From: Streptomyces deccanensis
Lineage (GTDB): Bacteria; Actinomycetota; Actinomycetes; Streptomycetales; Streptomycetaceae
Assembly: GCF_022385335.1 (NCBI RefSeq)
Contig: NZ_CP092431.1
Coordinates: 930,001-994,000 of the forward strand
Direction: 5' to 3'
DNA length: 64,000 nt
The notes under the pieces: generated by a model
Databases searched by the model: none
Told to the model about the DNA's origin: nothing
Seen by the model: the letters and a program-made list of their open reading frames with translations, nothing else
Shown: positions 1 to 10,459 of the stretch, one piece after another
How the letters are laid out: every line of letters starts with the position of its first letter
How positions within the stretch are numbered: the stretch's first letter is position 1
Translations under genes and position numbers: made by a program

Positions 1-134
1 TCATGGGCGGCGTCGGCGGCGCGACCCGGGAGTACGGCACCGTCACCCTCGTGGGCGGCGGAGCGCTGGTGGCCCTGGGCACCGGAGCGGCCGTCTGGTA
101 CCTGCGCCGCCGTGCCAAGCCGCACCGCCTCTGA
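1..134 (+). CDS. C-terminal end of a membrane-anchored protein (partial)
   Basis: Only the last ~43 codons are inside the window; the reading frame enters from the left edge and stops at TGA 132-134. The visible part is a glycine/alanine/valine-rich hydrophobic stretch followed by Trp-Tyr and a short basic tail (RRRAKPHRL). This is the layout of a C-terminal transmembrane helix with a cytoplasmic positive anchor, as in secreted or wall-associated actinobacterial proteins held by their C terminus. An in-frame ATG at base 3 is probably internal. There is no catalytic motif in view, so function cannot be assigned. Confidence 0.55.
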   Translation, partial: MGGVGGATREYGTVTLVGGGALVALGTGAAVWYLRRRAKPHRL

Positions 135-195
135 CCTCCGGTGGGCGCTCGTCGCGATGCCCGGATGAGCGGCAGCCCGTGACGCGTACGGCCGC

Positions 196-789
196 CTACT
201 CCGCGCCGGCGCTCTCCTGCTCGGCGCTCCCGTCCGCGCCGCCGCCGGTGTCCCCCGGCAGCGTCTCGAACTCCTCCAGGGCGCCCGTCAGCCACTGGGT
301 CCAGAAGGTCTGCAGGTCGATCCCCGCCCGCAGGATCAGATGCTGGAGCCGGTCCTGGGCGGTGTCGCGGCCCGGCCCGAAGTCCCGCTGCTCGATCTTC
401 TGGTACTCCGCCAACTTCCGCCGGTGCAGCGCGAGATGGCGCCGCAGTTCGTCCTCGAGACCCGCCGTGCCGACCACGGCTGCGGCTCGCAGCCGGACGA
501 AGAGCGCGTCGCGCCACGGCTTGGGGTCCTGGGGTGCGGAGGTCCAGCGGGCCAGTTCCTCGCGGCCGGCCGGCAGTACCTCGTAGCTCTTCTTCTGGCC
601 CCGGGCGGGCCGTTCGGAGGGCAGGGCCCGGATGTAGCCCTCGCCCTCCAGTTTCCCGAGCTCGCGATAGATCTGCTGGTGCGTCGCCGACCAGAAGTAG
701 CCGATCGACCTGTCGAACCGCCGGGTCAGCTCCAGGCCCGACGAGGGCTTCTCGAGCAGGGCGGTGAGGATCGCGTGCGGGAGTGACAT
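196..789 (-). CDS. PadR-family transcriptional regulator
   Basis: A 197-residue cytoplasmic DNA-binding protein. Residues 1-80 form the PadR winged helix: MSLPHAILTALLEKPSSG, then a YFWSATHQQIYRELGKLEGEGYI segment with recognition helix and wing. The remainder is the helical dimerisation domain of the longer, Vinculin-type PadR subgroup, ending in an acidic/glycine tail. PadR proteins usually repress neighbouring detoxification or transport genes in response to small ligands. The ATG at 787-789 has AGGA seven bases upstream. It follows fadH on the same strand with a 73-base gap, so the two may be co-transcribed, but no PadR-type operator was recognised. Confidence 0.88.
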   Translation of the reverse strand: MSLPHAILTALLEKPSSGLELTRRFDRSIGYFWSATHQQIYRELGKLEGEGYIRALPSERPARGQKKSYEVLPAGREELARWTSAPQDPKPWRDALFVRLRAAAVVGTAGLEDELRRHLALHRRKLAEYQKIEQRDFGPGRDTAQDRLQHLILRAGIDLQTFWTQWLTGALEEFETLPGDTGGGADGSAEQESAGAE

Positions 790-862
790 GGGCTCATCCT
801 AGGAAGGCCGGGGGTGCGCGACGGCCGCACGCACCCCCTCGGACGGATTCCCGCGACGCCTC

Positions 863-2977
<2,115 letters not shown>

Positions 2978-3003
2978 TCAAGGGGACGGGGCCCTGTCAC
3001 GGC

Positions 3004-3780
3004 TCAGGGCAGGGTGCCTATCACCACGTGGGCGTGTCTCTCCTCCGAGACGGCCGTGCGGGCGGTGAGGCCGGAGCGGCGGAAGGTGGCGAGGGCGCGC
3101 GGTGCCTGGCGTCGACTCGTCTCGACGAGGAGGCAGCCGCCGGGGGCGAGCCAGGCGGGGGCCTCGGCGGCGACCCTGCGCAGGACGTCGAGGCCGTCCG
3201 CACCGCCGTCCAGGGCGACCAGGGGTTCGTGGTCGCGGGCCTCGCTCGGCAGGAGCGGGACCTCGCCGGTGGGGACGTACGGGACGTTCGCCGCGAGGAT
3301 GTCGACCCGGCCTCGCAAGCCCTCCGGGAGGGCGGCGAAGAGGTCCCCCCGGTGGGCGTGGCCGCCGTGGGGCGCGAGGTTGCCGCGGGCGCAGCGGACC
3401 GCCGCGGGGTCGATGTCGGCGGCGTGCAGTTCGACGCCGTCGAGCGACGCGGCCAGGGCGGCGCCCACCGCGCCGGAGCCGCAGCAGAGGTCGACCACGA
3501 CGCGGGCGCCGGGGGCGGCGGCGAGGGCCTGTTCGACGAGGTACTCGGTGCGGCGGCGGGGGACGAACACGCCGGGTTCCACGGTGATGCGCAGGCCGGC
3601 GAACTCCGCCCAGCCGAGGACGAGTTCGAGGGGGAGGCCCGCGACACGCCGGTCGACCATGGCGGCGGCCTCGTCGGGGGTGCGGGCGGTCGAGAGGATC
3701 AACTCCGCCTCGTCCTCGGCGAAGACGCAACCGGCGGCGCGCAGTGCCGTGACGACGGAGGTGAGGGAGAGAACTGGCAT
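3004..3780 (-). CDS. PrmC-related protein (N5)-glutamine methyltransferase homologue
   Basis: A 258-residue SAM-dependent class I methyltransferase. An N-terminal helical domain (1-~70) precedes the Rossmann fold: SAM motif I is VVDLCCGSGAVG (about residues 95-106), the acidic residue of motif II is in ADIDP, and the catalytic loop reads NVPY. True release-factor methyltransferases carry NPPY, so this is the actinobacterial PrmC-like subgroup, whose target is not established; methylation of release factors is family knowledge, not shown here. It is not next to prfA, where the housekeeping prmC usually lies. The ATG at 3778-3780 lacks a good ribosome site: the only purine run (GAAAGG) lies 12 bases upstream inside a hairpin. 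That argues for regulated translation or a different initiation mode. Confidence 0.85.
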   Translation of the reverse strand: MPVLSLTSVVTALRAAGCVFAEDEAELILSTARTPDEAAAMVDRRVAGLPLELVLGWAEFAGLRITVEPGVFVPRRRTEYLVEQALAAAPGARVVVDLCCGSGAVGAALAASLDGVELHAADIDPAAVRCARGNLAPHGGHAHRGDLFAALPEGLRGRVDILAANVPYVPTGEVPLLPSEARDHEPLVALDGGADGLDVLRRVAAEAPAWLAPGGCLLVETSRRQAPRALATFRRSGLTARTAVSEERHAHVVIGTLP

Positions 3781-3901
3781 GACGCCGAGGAGCCTTTCGG
3801 TGGGCCGAAGGGCGCTCCGCGGTGACCTATCGGCGGCGCGTCGCGCCGCGTTGAGGTGAGAGCACCCGACCTGACACAGCGGTAATGGGTCTCACCTCCT
3901 C
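3781..3901 (-). promoter_or_regulatory. Structured leader with candidate 19-residue leader peptide upstream of the PrmC-like gene
   Basis: Read on the minus strand, a full-length Shine-Dalgarno sequence AGGAGGTGA (3900-3892) is followed five bases later by ATT (3886-3884), not ATG, and a 19-codon frame ending in three arginine codons and TAG (3829-3827). The GAGGTGAG of the ribosome site can pair with CTCACCTC inside the frame (8 bp, 3891-3898 with 3853-3860). The last codons form a tight GC hairpin (3833-3849), and a further hairpin (3792-3800 with 3805-3813, one mismatch) holds the only purine-rich stretch before the PrmC-like ATG. The non-standard start makes the peptide an inference; the pairing is directly visible. 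Confidence 0.4.
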
Positions 3902-4030
3902 GGTCCACGTGCTGACTGGCCCGGCAACCCTACCCCATGGTCACGACCGGTTCTCAAGACTCCGAACGGCTCCACGGCGACCCTTCGGGGCCGCGCCTTC
4001 GGCCCTGCTCGCGAGCACATCGCCCGCGGG

Positions 4031-4076
4031 CCGGTGGGGCTTCTCGCGCGGTTCCCCGCGCCCCTTCAGGGGCTCC
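4031..4076. repeat. Dispersed intergenic repeat, left-arm copy A (diverged)
   Basis: Matches the left arm of the repeat seen at 15623 and 25532 (GGTGGGGCTTCTCGCGC, then GTTCCCCGCGCCCC) with one substitution, and ends in a small CCCCTTCAGGGG hairpin. It lies just beyond the stop codon of the GNAT gene and may end its transcript. The rest of 3902-4084 shows no gene. Confidence 0.75.
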
Positions 4077-4084
4077 GGGCCCCC

Positions 4085-4834
4085 TCACACGCCCACCCGC
4101 TCCTCCCCCGTCGCGGTCGCCGGTACGCGGGCCGCCATGAAGCGGGTGGTGCGGCGGAGGCGGAAGCCGAGGGACTCGTAGAGGCGGATGGCGGTCGTGT
4201 TGGTGGCGGCGGTGTGGAGGAAGGGGGTCTCGCCGCGCTCCCGGATGCCGTGGGCGACGGCGAGGACGAGGCGGGTGGCGAGGCCCTCGCCCCGGAAGGC
4301 CGGGGCGGTGCAGACCGCGCTGATCTCGGTCCAGCCCGGTGGACGCAGCCGCTCACCGGCCATGGCGACCAGCGCGCCGTCCCGGCGGATGCCGAGGTAG
4401 GTGCCGAGTTCGATGGTGCGGGGCAGGAAGGGGCCGGGCTGGGTGCGTGCCACGAGGTCGAGCATCTCGGGCACGTCGGCCGGGCCCAGCCGTACCGCCT
4501 CGTCGTCCGGCGCGGCGGCGATCCCGTCGTCGACGAGCTGGACGCCCGCCAGGTCGAACGTCACCTCCCAGCCGGCCGGGAAACCCCCGCTGTAGGCCGG
4601 GACCGGGACCTCGGCGCCGGGGCCCGCCAGCGCCGCGAGATCGGCCCAGTCGTCGGCGTCCGGCTCGTCGGGCAGGCCCAGCCACGGCGAGACGTCCAGC
4701 GGATAGCGCAGCACCCGGCCGCGCCGCTCGGCGAGGTGGGCGTGCGGCCCGGTGAGGGAGGCCAGCGCGGGGTTGTCGAGGACGTGCGGCACGGTGTCCG
4801 TGCCCTTGCCGCCGCCCGTCGCGTACTCGGTCAT
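4085..4834 (-). CDS. GNAT-family N-acetyltransferase
   Basis: 249-residue protein. The N-terminal ~110 residues are an actinobacteria-type extension, and the C-terminal half is the acetyl-CoA binding GNAT fold. The beta-strand IRRDGALVAMAGERL leads into EISAVCTAPAFRGEGLATRLV, which contains the Arg/Gln-x-x-Gly-x-Gly/Ala pyrophosphate loop (RGEGLA), and the family ends with NTTAIRLYESLGFRLRR. This is the FR47-like arrangement; the acceptor substrate cannot be read from sequence. The start at 4832-4834 was chosen because GGGAG lies five bases upstream; the in-frame GTG at 4844-4846 overlaps that ribosome site. It stands alone, with copy A of the dispersed repeat at its 3' end. Confidence 0.85.
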   Translation of the reverse strand: MTEYATGGGKGTDTVPHVLDNPALASLTGPHAHLAERRGRVLRYPLDVSPWLGLPDEPDADDWADLAALAGPGAEVPVPAYSGGFPAGWEVTFDLAGVQLVDDGIAAAPDDEAVRLGPADVPEMLDLVARTQPGPFLPRTIELGTYLGIRRDGALVAMAGERLRPPGWTEISAVCTAPAFRGEGLATRLVLAVAHGIRERGETPFLHTAATNTTAIRLYESLGFRLRRTTRFMAARVPATATGEERVGV

Positions 4835-5056
4835 GCGCTCTCCCACTCCGCTCCGCTCCCCTCAGCCGTCGTCCGGCCCGTTCTGCCCGTCCGGCTCGTC
4901 CACTGGCGGCAAGGAAGATCGCCGCGGCCCTATTCCCGGGGCTCCGGAGAGTTCACGCGGCCGCAATGATCGCCATCCGCCCCCGGGGCCGAGGCACCCT
5001 CCACCGGCACGTACGGTGGTACGACCGACCGATCACCGCCGTCACGTTGGACCCCC

Positions 5057-5654
<598 letters not shown>

Positions 5655-5662
<8 letters not shown>

Positions 5663-6482
5663 GACGACAGCCCCGCACGCGGCCATCGCGCCACAGACGG
5701 CCGACGCTCCACAGGCAGCTGACGCGTCGCACACGCCCTTCACGCCGCCCACCCGGTTCGCCGTGCCCGGCCGTATCGCCGTGAGCAACCGGGCGGCGGC
5801 GCGGTGGCGGACGGCCACGCTGACCGAGATCCGGCGGGAGACACCCCGCGTGTCGACGTTCCGGTTCGCGGTGCCCGGGTGGGCGGGACATCTGCCCGGA
5901 CAGCATCTGATGCTGCGGCTGACCGCCGGGGACGGCTACACCGCGCAGCGGCACTACTCGCTGGCGTCCCCGGCGGACGACGCGGGGCACATCGAGCTGA
6001 CCCTGGACCACGTCGAGGGCGGCGAGGTGTCCGGCTGGTTCCACACCGAGGCCCGGCCGGGCGACGAGGTGGAGGTGCGCGGGCCGCTCAGCGGTTTCTT
6101 CGCCTGGCCCGGGGACCGTCCCGCGCTGCTGATCGGCGCCGGTTCCGGCGTCGTACCCCTGATGTCGATGCTCCGCCACCACCGCCTGCGGGCGCTCGAC
6201 GTCCCCCTGCGGCTGCTGGTGTCCGCGCGCGGGCCGGAGGAGCTGATCTACGCGGCGGAGTACGGCGCGGAGACCACGGCCGTGTTCACCCGGCGGGCGC
6301 CCGAGGGCGCGCCGGTGGGGCGGCTGTCGGCGGCGCACGTGGCGCCGGTGCTGGCCGAGCGGCCGCCGGGCGGGTGGGAGGCGTACGTGTGCGGTTCCAA
6401 CGCGTTCGCCGAGCACGCCTCGCGGCTGCTGGTGGCGGCGGGACAGCCGGTGGACCGCGTCCGCATCGAGCGGTTCGGCTGA
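5655..6482 (+). CDS. Ferredoxin-reductase-like FAD/NAD(P) oxidoreductase
   Basis: 275 residues in the ferredoxin-NADP reductase superfamily. After a ~45-residue Ala/Thr/Pro-rich leader comes the FAD-binding barrel with RHYSLAS (the RxYS flavin motif), then the NAD(P)-binding half starting LLIGAGSGVVPLMSM and the terminal YVCGSNAF segment, ending RIERFG. There is no 2Fe-2S domain, so it would pass electrons to or from a separate partner. The GTG at 5655 overlaps the end of the molybdoenzyme gene (GTGACTGA), with GGAGGAG 13 bases before it; this coupling suggests a two-component system. A longer open frame upstream is an artefact of high GC. Confidence 0.88.
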
Positions 6483-6605
6483 CCTTCGCTCCACGATTTC
6501 TGGCGCAAACCATGCCATCACGGCCTCTTTCGGGTAGACCGGAAGTGCGGACCAGTCCTAACCGGGGTTCTCGTACCGAGGGCCGTGCCGGTGAGGGAGG
6601 GCGTG

Positions 6606-7190
6606 ATGCGAGGCCAGGTCTTCGGATGGCGCTGGCGCGCCAATCCGCTGCGGCGACGCTCGGACGTCGTCGAGGCGTGGACGGTGCTGTGCGTCGTGCT
6701 GCTGCTCGTGCTGGGCGCGCCGGCCGCCGGGGTCGCGGTGGGCCGGTGGGCCCACGGGGACGCGCGGGCGCACGCCGTGGCCGAGCGCGCCGCGCTGGAC
6801 CGGGTCAGCGCCGTGGTCCTGGAGAAGGCGCCGGCCTCCGTGCCCTCCGCGCACGGCGACAGGCAGCCCATGTACTGGGTGGGGGCGCGCTGGACCGAAC
6901 CCGACGGCGGCTCCCGTACCGGTGAGGCCCGGGTGCCGGCGGGCACCGAGCGCGGCGATCGCGCCGATGTATGGCTGGACGGGGCCGGGCGCAGTGTCCA
7001 GCCACCGCCGACCGACACCGCCGTCTGGCAGCACGCGCTGGCCATGGGGACCTGCGCCACGGGCGGCGTCGTCGCCTTCGTGCTGCTGGGACACGTGGTC
7101 GTCCGCCGGATCGCCATTCGGCACCGGCTCGCCGAATGGGAGCGGGAGTGGGCGCGGACGGGGCCCGATTGGGGACACCGTTGGGCCTGA
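6606..7190 (+). CDS. Rv1733c-family membrane protein
   Basis: 194 residues with two transmembrane helices (about 29-48 and 145-165) flanking an extracytoplasmic domain. It opens with the NPLRRRSDVVEAWT signature of the Rv1733c family, which is widespread in actinobacteria and in mycobacteria belongs to the DosR dormancy regulon. The molecular role is unknown. The extracytoplasmic part contains the MYWVGARWTEPDG segment common to the family. The ATG at 6606 follows GGGAGG by five bases. It is monocistronic as far as can be seen; no redox or dormancy operator was recognised in the 123 bases upstream. Confidence 0.8.
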   Translation: MRGQVFGWRWRANPLRRRSDVVEAWTVLCVVLLLVLGAPAAGVAVGRWAHGDARAHAVAERAALDRVSAVVLEKAPASVPSAHGDRQPMYWVGARWTEPDGGSRTGEARVPAGTERGDRADVWLDGAGRSVQPPPTDTAVWQHALAMGTCATGGVVAFVLLGHVVVRRIAIRHRLAEWEREWARTGPDWGHRWA

Positions 7191-7281
7191 CGGGAAACGC
7201 GAACAATTCTCAGCTCATAGCCACGCGCAGCGCATTCCGGCCACCCGCGAAACATCCACAATATCCACTTCCTCGACGCAG

Positions 7282-7311
7282 TTGATACTTCAATTGCGTT
7301 GCTGCCATACT
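7282..7311 (+). promoter_or_regulatory. Near-consensus promoter for the DUF485/symporter operon
   Basis: TTGATA at 7282-7287 (five of six to TTGACA) and CATACT at 7306-7311 (five of six to TATACT) are separated by 18 bases and lie 44 bases before the GTG at 7356. The stretch 7190-7360 is unusually AT-rich for this window, as expected for a strong vegetative promoter. Confidence 0.6.
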
Positions 7312-7355
7312 CCGCTTCCTCCCCCACAGGCATAAGGCAGCGAAGAAGGTGCATT

Positions 7356-7757
7356 GTGTCCAACCATGCGGCGCGGTACGCCAGTTCCGTCCCGTCTCCC
7401 CCCGCACGGACAGGCCGACATCCGCTCCACGCCCATCCTGAATTTCGTTCAATAAGCGCGGCATATCGCCGATTCGGCATAACGGCGACCGCGTTGTCCG
7501 TCGGAGGATTCCTGTCGTACGTCCTCCTGTCGAGTTTCGCGCCAGGGGTAATGAATCAGCGGTTGATCGGACATCTCACGCTCGGGCTGACCCTCGGTCT
7601 GGCGCAGTTCGCCGTCATGGGTGTGACCGCGTTCCTCTATGTCCGGCACATGCGCGAGAAGATCGACCCGGTGGCCCGGCGGCTCCGTGCCGAGCTGGAG
7701 GAGCACGAGGCCGAGCAGCGTCGGGTTCCGGCCGGACGGCGGTTCGGCGCATGGTGA
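7356..7757 (+). CDS. DUF485 membrane protein, symporter partner
   Basis: 133 residues. A ~40-residue cytoplasmic N terminus is followed by two transmembrane helices (TALSVGGFLSYVLLSSFAP and LTLGLTLGLAQFAVMGVTAF) and a charged C-terminal helix (ARRLRAELEEHEAEQRR). SSFAPG between the helices and the QF of helix 2 are family hallmarks. DUF485 (YjcH) proteins are encoded with acetate-type solute:sodium symporters and are thought to form a small subunit. The GTG start at 7356 has AAGGTG four bases upstream; an in-frame start further left lacks a ribosome site. Its stop overlaps the symporter ATG (ATGGTGA, 7751-7757), so the two are translationally coupled. Confidence 0.85.
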   Translation: MSNHAARYASSVPSPPARTGRHPLHAHPEFRSISAAYRRFGITATALSVGGFLSYVLLSSFAPGVMNQRLIGHLTLGLTLGLAQFAVMGVTAFLYVRHMREKIDPVARRLRAELEEHEAEQRRVPAGRRFGAW

Positions 7758-9349
7758 CCTTCTCCGCGAGTGTGGCCGACGCGTTCAGCCTGCGGCTGAC
7801 GTTCGTGCTGTTCCTGTCCGTCGTCGTGATCACCCTGTTCACCGCCCTGCTGACGGCACCCCAGCGGGACGAGATCGGCGAGTTCTACCTCGGCAACCGG
7901 GACATGTCGCCGCTGCGCAACGGCCTCGCCATGTGCGGTGACTACCTCTCGGCCGCGACGCTGCTCGGCAGCACCGGTCTGGTCGCCCTCACCGGGTACG
8001 ACGGTCTGCTCTACCTGGGCGGCACCGTCGTCGCCTGGATGATGGTGCTGCTGCTGATCGCCGAACCCCTGCGCAACTCCGGGAAGTTCACCCTCGGGGA
8101 CGCCCTGGCCCGACGGCTCCCGCTGCGCCAGCGGCAGGTCCGGCTGGCGCTCGCCATCTGCACGCTCTCCGTGTGCACCCTGTACCTGGTCGCCCAACTG
8201 GTCGGCAGCATCGCGCTGATGACCCAGTTCGTCGGCGAACCCGGCCCCACCACCCGCACCATGATCGTGATCATCATCGGCACCATCGTCACGATCTACG
8301 CGGCCATCGGCGGCATGCCCGGCGCGACGTTCATCCAGGTGGTCAAGGCCGTGATGCTCGTCGCCGGGGTCACGGTGGTCGCGGTCCTCGTGTTGAACCG
8401 ATTCGACTGGAACATCGACGGACTGCTGGCCTCCGCCACGGCGGGCAGCGGGCTGGGCGACGCGTACCTGCAGCCCGGTCTGCGCTACGGGGCGGGCCCC
8501 ATCAGCAAGATCGACTTCTTCAGTCTGCAACTGGCGATCGTGCTCGGGCTCGCCGCGCTCCCCCACGTCATGATGCGGCTCTTCGCGCCGCGCCGGACCA
8601 GGGTGCTGCGCGCCTCGGTGGTGTGGGCGGTGGGCCTGGTCGGGTTCGTGTGCCTGATGGCGGGCGTGCTGGGTCTCGGCGCCACGGCCGTCGTCGGCCG
8701 GGAGACCATCGCCGGCATCGACCACAAGGGCGACGCCGCCGTCCTGCTCCTCGCCCACGAACTGGGCGGCGAGGTGCTCACCGCGATCGTCTCGGCCCTG
8801 GCCTTCGTCACCCTGCTCGCGGTCGCCGCCGGCCTCATGCTCGCCGCCGCCTCCTCCGTCGCCCACGACCTGTACGGCGAGGTGATCCGCAAGGGCAGGG
8901 CCAAGGAGACCCAGGAGCTGGGCGTGGCCCGGGTCGCCGCGGTGATCCTGGGTGTGCTGAGCATGATGTTCGCCCTCCTCGCCTGGGGCACCAACACCGC
9001 CACCCTCGCGTTCCTGGCGTTCGCGATCGCCGCGTCCGCCATCCTGCCGACCATCGTCTACAGCCTGTTCTGGCGGGGGTTCACCGCGCGCGGCGCCCTG
9101 CTCAGCCTGTACGGCGGTCTGGCCACCTCCGTGGTGCTCGTGCTGTTCTCGCCGGTGGTCTCCTCCACCCCGGGCTCGGTCTACCCGCACGCCGACTTCG
9201 CGTGGTTCCCGCTGCAGAACCCGGGCATCGTGTCGATCCCCGCGGGCTTCCTGCTGGGTTGGCTCGGCTCCCGTCTCGGCCCCCGGGAGGACGCGGGCGC
9301 GTACGAGGACTTCGAGGTCCGGGCCCTCGTCGGGGCCGGTAAGGAGTGA
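7751..9349 (+). CDS. Solute:sodium symporter, acetate permease (ActP) type
   Basis: 532-residue polytopic membrane protein of the SSS family, about 13 helices. It has FYLGNRDMSPLRNGLAMCGDYLSAATLLG near the N terminus, a typical substrate-domain start for ActP-like carriers, then the GTIVTIYAAIGGMPGATFIQVVKAVML helix pair and ASSVAHDLYGEVIRKG in the second half. ActP-like carriers import acetate or other short monocarboxylates with sodium or another cation. Pairing with DUF485 supports this group, but the exact substrate is inferred. A hairpin at 9378-9424 follows the stop and may terminate the operon. Confidence 0.88.
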   Translation: MVTFSASVADAFSLRLTFVLFLSVVVITLFTALLTAPQRDEIGEFYLGNRDMSPLRNGLAMCGDYLSAATLLGSTGLVALTGYDGLLYLGGTVVAWMMVLLLIAEPLRNSGKFTLGDALARRLPLRQRQVRLALAICTLSVCTLYLVAQLVGSIALMTQFVGEPGPTTRTMIVIIIGTIVTIYAAIGGMPGATFIQVVKAVMLVAGVTVVAVLVLNRFDWNIDGLLASATAGSGLGDAYLQPGLRYGAGPISKIDFFSLQLAIVLGLAALPHVMMRLFAPRRTRVLRASVVWAVGLVGFVCLMAGVLGLGATAVVGRETIAGIDHKGDAAVLLLAHELGGEVLTAIVSALAFVTLLAVAAGLMLAAASSVAHDLYGEVIRKGRAKETQELGVARVAAVILGVLSMMFALLAWGTNTATLAFLAFAIAASAILPTIVYSLFWRGFTARGALLSLYGGLATSVVLVLFSPVVSSTPGSVYPHADFAWFPLQNPGIVSIPAGFLLGWLGSRLGPREDAGAYEDFEVRALVGAGKE

Positions 9350-9377
9350 GGCCCGGCACCGGCCGCGGCTGATCCGC

Positions 9378-9424
9378 GGGGCGTCGCGGACCGGGAAAAG
9401 CCCCTTGGCGGGCCGCGACGCCCC
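9378..9424. terminator. Inverted repeat after the symporter gene
   Basis: GGGGCGTCGCG (9378-9388) and its exact complement (9414-9424) form an 11-bp stem around a 25-base loop that includes AAAAG. It lies between the symporter stop and the esterase start. There is no T-run, as is usual in Streptomyces. Confidence 0.5.
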
Positions 9425-9474
9425 ACGTACGGTGTGATCATCCGCACCTCTGAACTCACAAGGTGGTCCTTCAA

Positions 9475-10443
9475 ATGGCCCTGTTCGACCTGCCGTTGGA
9501 CGAGCTCCGTGGTTATCGAAGCGCTTCAACGGAGCCCGAGGACTTCGACGCCTTCTGGGCGAAGACGCTCCAGGAGGCACGCGAGCACGACCTGGACGCC
9601 CGTTTCGAGCCGGTCGAGACCCAGCTGAGCACGGTCGAGGTGTACGACGTCACCTACTCCGGCTTCGGCGGCCACCCGGTCAAGGGCTGGCTGGTCCTCC
9701 CGGCCGGCGCGACCGAACCGCTGCCCACCGTCGTGGAGTTCATCGGCTACGGCGGCGGTCGCGGTCTGGCCCACACCCACCTCCTGTGGGCCTCGGCCGG
9801 CTACGCCCACTTCGTCATGGACACCCGGGGCCAGGGCAGCGCCTGGGGCGGAGGCGGCGACACCCCCGACCCGGTGGCCGGCGCCCCCGCATTCCCCGGC
9901 TTCATGACCCGGGGCATCGACGCCCCCGAGAACTACTACTACCGCCGCGTCTACACCGACGCCGTGCGCGCGGTGGAGGCCGCCCGCGCACATCCGCGGA
10001 CCGACGCCGCCCGCACCGCCGTCGTCGGTTCCAGCCAGGGCGGCGGAATCTCGATCGCGGTCGGCGGACTCGTCCCCGACCTGGTCGCGGTCGCGCCCGA
10101 CGTGCCCTTCCTGTGCGACTTCCCGCGCTCCACGACGATCACGGACCGGGATCCGTACCGCGAGATCGGCAAGTACCTCAAGACCCACCGCGGGCGCACC
10201 GAGCAGGTCGGGCGCACCCTCGCGTACTTCGACGCCGTGCACTTCGCCGCGCGCGGCCGGGCCGCCGCGCTGTTCTCGGCGGCCCTGGAGGACCAGACCT
10301 GCCCGCCGTCCACGGTCTTCGCGGCCTTCAACGCCTGGGCCGAGGCCAACAAGCGGATCGAGGTCTACGACTTCAACGACCACGAGGGCGGCGGCCCGTT
10401 CCAGGAGGCGGTCAAGCTGCGCTGGCTGGCGGCCCAGCTTTGA
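9475..10443 (+). CDS. Acetylxylan esterase / cephalosporin-C deacetylase (CE7)
   Basis: 322-residue alpha/beta hydrolase of carbohydrate esterase family 7, which removes acetyl groups from xylo-oligosaccharides and some antibiotics. The three CE7 signatures are present: RGQGSAW (about 120), GSSQG with nucleophile Ser187, and the catalytic histidine of DHEGGG (His303). There is no signal peptide, so it acts in the cytoplasm, probably on imported acetylated oligosaccharides. The ATG at 9475 follows AAGGTGG by eight bases. A 10-bp palindrome GAAGCGCTTC lies inside codons 15-18 and could be a LacI-type operator. The next gene, a SnoaL-like protein, begins 16 bases after the stop. Confidence 0.9.
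   Translation: MALFDLPLDELRGYRSASTEPEDFDAFWAKTLQEAREHDLDARFEPVETQLSTVEVYDVTYSGFGGHPVKGWLVLPAGATEPLPTVVEFIGYGGGRGLAHTHLLWASAGYAHFVMDTRGQGSAWGGGGDTPDPVAGAPAFPGFMTRGIDAPENYYYRRVYTDAVRAVEAARAHPRTDAARTAVVGSSQGGGISIAVGGLVPDLVAVAPDVPFLCDFPRSTTITDRDPYREIGKYLKTHRGRTEQVGRTLAYFDAVHFAARGRAAALFSAALEDQTCPPSTVFAAFNAWAEANKRIEVYDFNDHEGGGPFQEAVKLRWLAAQL
9518..9527. promoter_or_regulatory. Possible LacI-type operator inside the CE7 gene
   Basis: GAAGCGCTTC is a perfect 10-bp palindrome with a central CG, the core geometry of LacI/GalR-family sites, 43 bases after the start codon. Operators early in the coding region occur in Streptomyces sugar genes. A chance occurrence is possible. Confidence 0.3.
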
Positions 10444-10459
10444 GGGAGGGGCCGAGCGG

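Noticed and set aside
196..789. PadR as the regulator binding the fadH palindrome
   Set aside because: PadR sites usually carry ATGT-N8-ACAT type symmetry, which this palindrome does not; a MarR protein fits better.
3004..3780. Housekeeping release-factor methyltransferase prmC
   Set aside because: The catalytic loop is NVPY rather than NPPY and prfA is not adjacent, so only PrmC-related is supported.
3885..4181. Plus-strand small ORFs over 3885-4181
   Set aside because: They run through the dispersed repeat and the antisense of the GNAT gene; composition is that of non-coding GC-rich DNA.
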